From Anaerolineae bacterium (GTDB lineage Bacteria; Chloroflexota; Anaerolineae; Promineifilales; Promineifilaceae), in the NCBI GenBank assembly GCA_020848035.1, contig JADLAX010000052.1, positions 115,152-179,151 on the forward strand: a DNA stretch of 64,000 nucleotides. The letters are read 5' to 3'. Position 1 is the stretch's first letter. Each line of letters begins with the position of its first letter. Of the stretch, positions 55,602-64,000 are shown piece after piece. The notes under the pieces are model-generated. The model saw only the letters and a list, made by a program, of their open reading frames with translations. It made no database searches and was not told where the DNA came from. The position numbers were made by a program, and so were the translations under genes.

Positions 55602-55640
55602 TAAAAAAGAGACGCCCTGAAAACCAGGACGCCTCTTCAA
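55602..55640 (-). terminator. Terminator of the DUF4397 gene
   Basis: On the minus strand GAGGCGTCCT and AGGGCGTCTC form a stem (with G-U pairs), followed by TTTTTTATTTG. It lies about 60 nt past the stop at 55700. Confidence 0.85.
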
Positions 55641-55699
55641 AAAAGGAAAGAGCGGTTGGGCAAGGTACCCCAAAAACCTTACCCAACCGAGGCAAAAAG

Positions 55700-57004
55700 C
55701 TAGTTGTCGGGGGATTCCAGGCGGATTTGCTGCACCAGCACCGTGAAGCTGCCATCACCCAGAGAACCCACGGCGTACACGATGTAGCTGTAACCCGGGT
55801 CCAGCTTCAGGTCGGCCGGGCCAAAGACCACGGTGTCGGTACCGGCAGGCTGGATGGTCGCTAGGTAGCGGTTGCGCGGCACCTCAAGCTGTACTTCGTT
55901 CGGGTTGCTCAGCCCTTCGGCCTTGCCGACGAAGTCACCCGTGCGGCGCTCGAACAGAGAGACGTCAACGGTGGGGGCAGCGGCCGTGTGGCGGACCACC
56001 AGGCGGCTCAGGCCACGATCAATCTCGGAAACGTCATTCACGAAGACGGAGAGGGTGGGCGCACCACTTTCGGTCAGGTGGGCCACGATGGAGGCGTTGG
56101 CCCCAGCGGGCAGGAAGGCGGAACCAGCAATCGCGGGCGGGCCAGCGGTCGGGTCAGCCCCAGCCGGGTAGATTTCGATGTCGTAGTTGCCTTCTGGCAG
56201 GGTCAGCGGGTCGGTGACGGTGTAGGGGGCAAAGTTGGGCAGCGCCAGACCGCCATTCACGTACACATCAACCGTCAGGCCAGGCACGCCGTGCACCACG
56301 GTAACGTTACCAATCGGGTTGGTTTCCAGGTCAATGGTTTGGATGAGCAGTTCAAAGGTGCCGTCGGCCAGGGAGCCAATGGCGTAAATGATGTAGGAGC
56401 GGTCAAACTTGGGATTGAGCCACAGACGCGCCGGGCCAGCAACCACGGTGTCAGTACCCGCAGGCAGGATGGAGGCAAAGTAGAGACCGGCAGGAACGTC
56501 AATCTGCGCTTCTTCAGGATTGCTCAGGCCTTCAATTTTGCCAACTTCTTGGCTCTTGAAGGTCAAGGCCACGTCAACGGTGGGGGCGGCCGCAGTGTGG
56601 CGCACCACAACGCGGGCATCACCATCGTTGATAGCTGAGGTGTCGTTGACAAAAACGGAGAGCGTTGGTGTGCCATCTTCGGCCAGGTGGGCGACGATGG
56701 AGGCGTTGGCGCCAGCGGGCAGGAAGGCGGAGCCAGCGATGGCCGGAGCGCCAGCGGACGGATCAGCACCGGCCGGGTAAATTTCGATGTCGTAGGTGCC
56801 TTCCGGCAGGGTCAGCGGGTCGGTGATGGTGCCGGGGGCAAAGTCGGGCAGGGTCAGGCCGCCATTGACATACACGTCAACCGTCAGACCAGGTACGCCG
56901 TGCACGACGGTGACGGTGCCGGTGTCGTCATCGGCCGCCACCCAGGCAGCGGTGGTAAGGAACAGGGCCAGTAAGGCAAAAATGAGCAGTTTTACTTTTT
57001 TCAT
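55700..57004 (-). CDS. Secreted DUF4397 protein with two tandem repeats
   Basis: A 434-residue exported protein. The signal peptide is KKVKLLIFALLALFLTTAAW, with cleavage near AWVAA. The rest is two DUF4397-type beta modules, about 26-225 and 226-430. The units are very similar: GTVTVVHGVPGLTVDVYVNG is nearly repeated as GNVTVVHGVPGLTVDVYVNG, and DPLTLPEGTYDIEIYPAGAD as DPLTLPEGNYDIEIYPAGAD. Function is unknown; related proteins are surface or secreted and probably adhesive or structural. It is monocistronic, with its own terminator and a long upstream gap. Confidence 0.88.
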   Translation of the reverse strand: MKKVKLLIFALLALFLTTAAWVAADDDTGTVTVVHGVPGLTVDVYVNGGLTLPDFAPGTITDPLTLPEGTYDIEIYPAGADPSAGAPAIAGSAFLPAGANASIVAHLAEDGTPTLSVFVNDTSAINDGDARVVVRHTAAAPTVDVALTFKSQEVGKIEGLSNPEEAQIDVPAGLYFASILPAGTDTVVAGPARLWLNPKFDRSYIIYAIGSLADGTFELLIQTIDLETNPIGNVTVVHGVPGLTVDVYVNGGLALPNFAPYTVTDPLTLPEGNYDIEIYPAGADPTAGPPAIAGSAFLPAGANASIVAHLTESGAPTLSVFVNDVSEIDRGLSRLVVRHTAAAPTVDVSLFERRTGDFVGKAEGLSNPNEVQLEVPRNRYLATIQPAGTDTVVFGPADLKLDPGYSYIVYAVGSLGDGSFTVLVQQIRLESPDN

Positions 57005-57378
57005 TGTTTTCTCCTATATCACAGATTATCGGTAAACAGATGTCTGAATTTTTAAGTCATTCGGGTTGGGAAATGGGTTGGTTCTATATTTGATTGGATT
57101 TGCGTGCATCACCTCCGTCATTTAGCTTCCTTACAGCGAGCAGGCAGGGGGAATAGACCCGCCTGGGCTCAATTTTTCGGTTCATTTGTCAAGCTTTGGG
57201 AAACTGCTTTTTGGGCTATCTGTTGATAATTACGAACCGGATTTTGTTTTGTACGTATCGAACTTTTGCAAATCATCTACAAAACATTTGCAAAGTGGCC
57301 GGTTCACTAAGAATTACGAAGTTGTTCAGGTTTTGTACTTGTTGAATTGGGGAATTTGCTTCAAAGGGGATAACTGGC

Positions 57379-57407
57379 AAAAAAAGAAACGCCGCGATGG
57401 GCGTCTC
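57379..57407 (-). terminator. Probable terminator of the ECF/anti-sigma operon
   Basis: On the minus strand GAGACGCCCATCGCGGCG pairs imperfectly (GAGACGCC with GGCGTTTC) and is followed by TTTTTTTGCC. It is about 270 nt past the anti-sigma stop, across the direct repeats, so read-through of the repeats is expected. Confidence 0.6.
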
Positions 57408-57437
57408 TGAAAATCTTTTTGGGTCTTCTTGGCTTTT

Positions 57438-57622
57438 AGAATGACAGTTGAACTTGCCCTGTCATGCTGAGGTCCCCCGAAGCATCCCGCCCGCTTTAAA
57501 ATCAACGACGTTTTGGTTTAGGTGAGGTTCTTGTCATGGGAACCTTGCGGGATTCTTCACTTCGTTCAGAATGACAGTGGAAACTTGCCTTATCATGCTG
57601 AGGTCCCCCGAAGCATCCCACC
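57438..57622. repeat. 54-nt direct repeat, ATGACAGT...GAAGCATCCC family
   Basis: AGAATGACAGTTGAACTTGC at 57438 is repeated as AGAATGACAGTGGAAACTTG at 57568, and both run into TCATGCTGAGGTCCCCCGAA and GCATCCC. The two copies (about 54 nt, 130 nt apart) differ at about five positions. GGGATTCTTCACTTCGTTCA precedes the second copy. These are common intergenic repeats in many bacterial genomes. Confidence 0.85.
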
Positions 57623-57674
57623 TGCTTGAGATCGGGAAATGCCTTGATTGGCGCAGGGGTGTGCAGGGTTTGGT

Positions 57675-58718
57675 TCAGTTAATGTCACCCAGCAGCACAA
57701 TTTCGCCAGTGCGCTGGACGCTGCCGCCTTCTGGCTCAATGGAAACGCCGACGGCGTCGAAGGATTGCAGCGGCTCGGTGGAATGGACGAGCAGCACACC
57801 TTCGCCCTGGGTATCGACGCGGAAGGTTTCGGCGGTTTCGTGTTCGGTGCCGCGAATGAGCAGGACCTGGTAAACAGCGTCTTGGGGCAGTTCGGGCATG
57901 CCATCGACAATGAGCAGAGCGGTGTTGGAAACCGGATCAATCACCAGTTCGGCTGATGCGCCTGGCTGATCTTCGGTGCCAGGCAGGGTGACGGCATAGA
58001 CCTGCGACGAGTCAAACGGAATGGCGGCCAGGACGCTGTCCAGCTCGTTTTGCAGTTCGGTGATTTGGGCTTCAAGGGTGGTTTGGGCAACGGCCGTTTC
58101 ATCCACTTCAGCCTCTAATTCATGGTTGGTGGCAATGAGCTGCGCGTTGGTCTGCGCCATCTCGTCCACCTGGTTTTCGTATGTCTGGTTGGCGGCCTGG
58201 AGTTCGCTTACCCGCGCGGTGAGGCTGAGATTTTCGCTGGCCAGCGTGTCGAAGTTGGTGCGCAGGCTGCTGTTGTCGGCGGTGAGCTGCTGCACGTCCT
58301 GGTTCAAGGCACGCACCTGCTGGTTCAGCGAGAAGCTCCAAATGAGAAGCAAGACGGCCGTTCCCAGGCCAACGGCCGTTACCAGCGGCAGGCTAAAAAA
58401 GTGGCGCAGGGTGTCCCACAAAGTGGGTTTGGCTGGCGTGTGACGTGTGGCTTTTATGGCAGGCACAACCGATGCACGAGGCGCACTTTGAGGTTGAACT
58501 TTGGCTTCGATGCGGGCAAACAGCGCCGCCTCGGCTGCGGCAGAAGGTTCCAGCGGTTGCGCGGTGTAAGGCAGCAGGGCCGCCGCCGCATACGCCTCTT
58601 CCAAAAGCCGGGCCGCATGGGGATTCTGGGCAACATGTGCCTCTACCGCTGCTTCCTCTTCTGCGGACAGCCCACCTAACACGTAAACGGCGAGCAGGTC
58701 TTCAATTTGCTCGTTCAT
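57675..58718 (-). CDS. Anti-sigma factor (RskA-like) with coiled coil
   Basis: A 347-residue membrane anti-sigma factor. The N-terminal zinc-finger-like domain lacks the HxxxCxxC ligands but matches the RskA type (DLLAVYVLGGLSAEEEAAVE). A transmembrane helix is at about 108-128 (VTAVGLGTAVLLLIWSF), then a long coiled coil at 130-230 (QLTADNSSLRTNFDTLASEN). The C-terminal beta domain ends EPEGGSVQRTGEIVLLGDIN, typical of RskA. I take ATG 58718, preceded by GAGGATTAAG and 1 nt after the sigma stop. It should hold the ECF sigma at the membrane and release it on a signal, probably by regulated proteolysis. Confidence 0.9.
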   Translation of the reverse strand: MNEQIEDLLAVYVLGGLSAEEEAAVEAHVAQNPHAARLLEEAYAAAALLPYTAQPLEPSAAAEAALFARIEAKVQPQSAPRASVVPAIKATRHTPAKPTLWDTLRHFFSLPLVTAVGLGTAVLLLIWSFSLNQQVRALNQDVQQLTADNSSLRTNFDTLASENLSLTARVSELQAANQTYENQVDEMAQTNAQLIATNHELEAEVDETAVAQTTLEAQITELQNELDSVLAAIPFDSSQVYAVTLPGTEDQPGASAELVIDPVSNTALLIVDGMPELPQDAVYQVLLIRGTEHETAETFRVDTQGEGVLLVHSTEPLQSFDAVGVSIEPEGGSVQRTGEIVLLGDIN

Positions 58719-58719
58719 C

Positions 58720-59298
58720 TTAATCCTCAAATCCTTGCGCCTGCAAGACGCGTTTTAGCTTGTCCAGGGCCAGCTTTGCCCGGGTGTTAATCGTGCCAAA
58801 CGGAATATCCATTTCCTGAGCAATTTGACGGCGCGTTTTGCCCTGAAAGTAGATCCATTCCACCACATCCCGCTGCTCGGCGGGCAGCTCGGTGAGGGCG
58901 ATGTGTACCTGTTTGTGGCGCAGCAGCAAGATGGCGGCATCGGCCACATCGTGGTCATCCTGGTAGTGGGGCGTAGCTTCGACGTGATCGTGATGCAAAT
59001 CCGGCAGGGCCTGCATCTTAATTTTTTGCCCCCGGCGCACAATGTCGATGGAGAGATTGCGGGCAATGCCAAACATCCAGTTGGGCAGCGAACCACGCTG
59101 GGTGTCGAAAGAAGCAGCGCTGTCCCAGATACGCCAAAACGTCTCTTGCATCACTTCTTCGGCGGCGGCTCGATCACCCAAGATTTTGTACGCCAAACCC
59201 AAAACGGCCCGTTTGTACCGTTCATACAGGGTTCTATAAGCAGCCACATCCTGTTTGATGACCAGGGCCATCAGCTGCTCATCACTTAGATCATTCAT
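58720..59298 (-). CDS. ECF-family sigma factor (SigK-like)
   Basis: A 192-residue extracytoplasmic-function sigma factor. Region 2 reads RTLYERYKRAVLGLAYKILG and RGSLPNWMFGIARNLSIDIV; region 4 is ELPAEQRDVVEWIYFQGKTR and IPFGTINTRAKLALDKLKRV (the -35 recognition helix). It is closest to SigK/RpoE-type factors paired with RskA. The gene is followed by its anti-sigma at a 1-nt gap, indicating translational coupling. Target genes cannot be read from the window. Confidence 0.94.
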   Translation of the reverse strand: MNDLSDEQLMALVIKQDVAAYRTLYERYKRAVLGLAYKILGDRAAAEEVMQETFWRIWDSAASFDTQRGSLPNWMFGIARNLSIDIVRRGQKIKMQALPDLHHDHVEATPHYQDDHDVADAAILLLRHKQVHIALTELPAEQRDVVEWIYFQGKTRRQIAQEMDIPFGTINTRAKLALDKLKRVLQAQGFED

Positions 59299-59454
59299 AG
59301 CTCACTAAATAGTGCTCCCTGGCTGGCACGGACTGAACCAACAAAAGCCACATCGGGAGAGATACGGCCGTTCCATTCAGCTCATTGTGCTCTAAGCCAG
59401 TACTCTTAAGTACGGATAAGTGCCTCATTTGTACTTATCCGATGGACAACCATT

Positions 59455-62430
<2,976 letters not shown>

Positions 62431-62469
62431 GCACACCCTCGATGGAATCAATCAAAATAACAGCGCACG

Positions 62470-62478
62470 ATTATAACA
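62470..62478 (-). promoter_or_regulatory. Extended -10 promoter for glyQS
   Basis: On the minus strand TGTTATAAT (TATAAT at 62475-62470). The -35 is weak. The start would be near 62463, leaving a leader of about 33 nt. It faces away from the RelBE-like pair, whose start region lies 90 nt to the right. Confidence 0.65.
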
Positions 62479-62564
62479 TGGCGGCAAACTGCTGACATCT
62501 TGCGGATTGAAATATGATACAATGCGCCTTGAGCAATTTTCTGAACGATTTGTGGAGAACTAGC

Positions 62565-62765
62565 ATGATCAACATTCATAAAGAATACATTGTTGATGAT
62601 AACGGCAATCCGACCAAAGTCATTTTGCCGCTGGAAGATTTCCGGCTTATCGAAGAAATGTTAGGGTTTGATCTTGATGAAGAAGCGATTTCTGATTTGA
62701 AAGCTGCCAAAAATGATCGGGAAAAGCGCCAGGAAGAGGCTTATATTGATTTGGATGATCTCTAA
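62565..62765 (+). CDS. Antitoxin of a RelBE/ParDE-like pair (Phd/YefM-type)
   Basis: A 66-residue protein from ATG 62565, preceded by GTGGAGAAC. It begins MINIHKEYIVDDNGNPTKVI, with a Phd/YefM-like strand-strand-helix (VILPLEDFRLIEEMLGFDLD), and ends in a charged toxin-wrapping tail (RQEEAYIDLDDL). The stop TAA overlaps the toxin ATG by 1 nt. A longer frame starting at 62514 has no ribosome-binding site. A TATGAT/TACAAT-like -10 lies near 62510-62518. Confidence 0.8.
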   Translation: MINIHKEYIVDDNGNPTKVILPLEDFRLIEEMLGFDLDEEAISDLKAAKNDREKRQEEAYIDLDDL

Positions 62766-63028
62766 TGAGTCGCGTCGTTGTCCACAAACGGGCAGCAAAA
62801 TTCCTCGAAAACCTGCCCATACCCGCAAAAACAAGAATTAAATCGGCATTGTCCCAATTAGCCTCGGACCCGTTCAACTATCCGGGGTTAATCCGTATGG
62901 CGGGTGACTGGACTGGCTATTATCGCATCCGGGTGGGTTCCCTGCGCATTATCTTCTGGTTCGATGAGAACGAGGACATTCTTTACATCGATCATATCGG
63001 CAACCGGGGAGATGTTTACAAAAAGTGA
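62765..63028 (+). CDS. RelE/ParE-family toxin
   Basis: An 87-residue basic protein of the RelE/ParE superfamily. The helical pair is KRAAKFLENLPIPAKTRIKS; the core strands read WTGYYRIRVGSLRIIFWFDE and DILYIDHIGNRGDVYKK, with the conserved YRIRVG and H-I-G-R-G ending. RelE-type members cleave mRNA at the ribosome; ParE-type members inhibit gyrase. The HxxxRGDVYK ending fits the RelE type better. It overlaps the antitoxin by 1 nt and is convergent with recO, 4 nt away from its stop. Confidence 0.9.
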   Translation: MSRVVVHKRAAKFLENLPIPAKTRIKSALSQLASDPFNYPGLIRMAGDWTGYYRIRVGSLRIIFWFDENEDILYIDHIGNRGDVYKK

Positions 63029-63032
63029 GAGG

Positions 63033-63818
63033 TTACTCGGTTGGGGGTAGCAAGAGGGCGGCTTCCTGGCGGAGGCGGTGGAGGAATTCGACGGATTTGA
63101 GGTTGCGTTCCAGGACGTAGGTGATGTAGTAGTGCATCACGTTTTCCAGCTCGGTGTGCACGGCGCGCTTGAGGCGTAGGTTGTGCACGGTGTCCCACGG
63201 CCGTGTTTGCAGGTAGCGCAGGACTTTGGTGGAAACGGCCGTAATCCCCACCGCCCTTCTATCTTCCTCCCGACAATTGGGACACAAAATCCCGCCTAAC
63301 TCGGCGCTGAAAAATTGGTCCCGCTCTTCAATCGGTTCGCCGCAGGCCACGCAGTGGAACAGCTGCGGCCGAAAACCCGCCAGACCCAACAATCGCAGTT
63401 CGTAAAAACGAGCCACCAGCAGCACGTCTTCGTGGGTGGTCAGCCAGCCCAAAGCGTCAGCCAGCAGCTGGTAGATGCCGCTGTGTTTGTCTTCTTCCAC
63501 GGTGAAGCGGTCCAGCAGTTCAACGACGTAGGCGGCGTAGGTGGTCAGGATCAGGTCGTCGCGCAGGGCGGCGTAGGGCTGCACCATTTCCGCCTGGGTG
63601 AGGATGGCAATGTCGCGGCCGGTGGCAAAGAGGAAGTTGGAGCGCATGAACAGCTCCACGTGGCCCGTTTTGCGGCTTTGCGGCTTGCGCGCGCCCTTGG
63701 CCACCGCTTTGATTTTGCCAAAGTCGCGGCTGTAGAGGGTAAGCAGGCGGTCGGCTTCGCCAAAGTCGGTGCGGCGTAAAACAATTGCCTCGCTGCGAAA
63801 GGTGCGTTCTCTTGCCAT
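63033..63818 (-). CDS. recO: DNA repair protein RecO
   Basis: A 261-residue RecO that loads RecA on SSB-coated DNA. The N-terminal OB fold reads RSEAIVLRRTDFGEADRLLT and GKIKAVAKGARKPQSRKTG. A C-terminal zinc site is present (CVACGEP and CPNC). The ATG at 63818 (MARERTFRSEAIVL) gives the family length; an in-frame start 51 nt upstream adds a hydrophobic non-family tail. It is convergent with the RelE-like gene. The 131 nt beyond 63870 to the window end are AT-rich and presumably hold its promoter; I could not identify a gene there. Confidence 0.93.
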   Translation of the reverse strand: MARERTFRSEAIVLRRTDFGEADRLLTLYSRDFGKIKAVAKGARKPQSRKTGHVELFMRSNFLFATGRDIAILTQAEMVQPYAALRDDLILTTYAAYVVELLDRFTVEEDKHSGIYQLLADALGWLTTHEDVLLVARFYELRLLGLAGFRPQLFHCVACGEPIEERDQFFSAELGGILCPNCREEDRRAVGITAVSTKVLRYLQTRPWDTVHNLRLKRAVHTELENVMHYYITYVLERNLKSVEFLHRLRQEAALLLPPTE

Positions 63819-64000
63819 GCGGGAAGTGTAGCAGAAAACTATCCGCCTGATGAAAAATGCATCCATCAAATCATGTTAACGTAAGTTTTGTGCAATTAGC
63901 GGCGAAATCGTAAAAAATCGCCAAAAATAAAAGTCGAACCTTTACAAACTGCTCATTAGTGGCAGGCTCATAGCAATATTTCACAACGAGGTTGCGATGA

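Larger units (their letters stand above)
57005..57674. other. 670-nt intergenic region: leader, terminator and direct repeats
   Basis: The part next to 57004 is AT-rich and probably holds the promoter and leader of the DUF4397 gene, though no clear -35/-10 pair was found. A terminator hairpin lies at 57379-57407 and a 54-nt direct repeat at 57438-57622. A 74-codon frame on the plus strand (57186-57410) shows no ribosome-binding site or family. Confidence 0.6.

Noticed and set aside
57186..57410. Plus-strand 74-codon frame in the long intergenic region
   Set aside because: No ribosome-binding site or recognised family, and it runs into a terminator hairpin.
59413..59441. CGGATAAGT/ACTTATCCG hairpin as a glyQS terminator
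   Set aside because: The stem is exact but no T-run follows on either strand; function unclear, so not listed as a terminator.

Overview
The window reads as chromosomal DNA of a moderately GC-rich, aerobically respiring bacterium, most likely Chloroflexota (Anaerolineae-like). This is inferred from gene content: a 13-gene nuoA-M complex I operon with a displaced nuoN, a fused glycyl-tRNA synthetase, a sigA-dnaG pair, DUF4397 and Yip1/NHL proteins, and membrane glycosyltransferases. No rRNA, tRNA, CRISPR array or complete transposase was seen.

Layout. (1) 1-11.8 kb, minus strand: a sugar-uptake operon running GH94 phosphorylase, lipoprotein binding protein, 975-aa second binding protein, two permeases, an NHL-TPR-Yip1 membrane protein and a DUF5696-like protein cut by the window edge. 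It has no ATPase gene. Two palindromic operators precede it, one of LacI type. (2) 11.9-13.7 kb: a MITE-like element, an alpha/beta hydrolase and a Nudix hydrolase. (3) 13.7-16.2 kb: an AT-rich two-gene cassette, AAA/STAND ATPase plus a TPR protein with a degenerate NTPase-like N-terminus, which looks like a laterally acquired conflict/defence module. (4) 16.3-21.8 kb: trpB, an arsC stub ended by a palindromic repeat, a cyclase-family hydrolase, a YqaA/DedA protein, DAHP synthase, a small membrane protein and a nitroreductase. (5) 22.0-29.1 kb: a flippase, methyltransferase and GT4 glycosyltransferase, then an RNA m5C methyltransferase and a GT-C-like membrane protein. (6) 29.1-37.5 kb: nuoN alone, another GT-C-like protein, an HTH-nucleotidyltransferase pair with a leaderless promoter, a molybdopterin oxidoreductase, a small stress-like protein and a metallophosphoesterase. 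(7) 37.7-51.4 kb: nuoA-M, minus strand. (8) 51.7-64 kb: sigA, dnaG, a secreted DUF4397 protein, an ECF sigma/anti-sigma pair, glyQS, a RelBE-like pair and recO.

The most unusual feature runs through the whole window. The octamer palindrome ACGGCCGT, often as AACGGCCGTT, occurs about 90-95 times by hand count, against roughly 1-2 expected. It lies in genes and between them on both strands and resembles cyanobacterial HIP1. It is absent from several stretches, including the AT-rich ATPase/TPR cassette. Intergenic DNA also holds several families of short repeats: arrays with an 8-nt period, MITE-like elements and long perfect inverted repeats.
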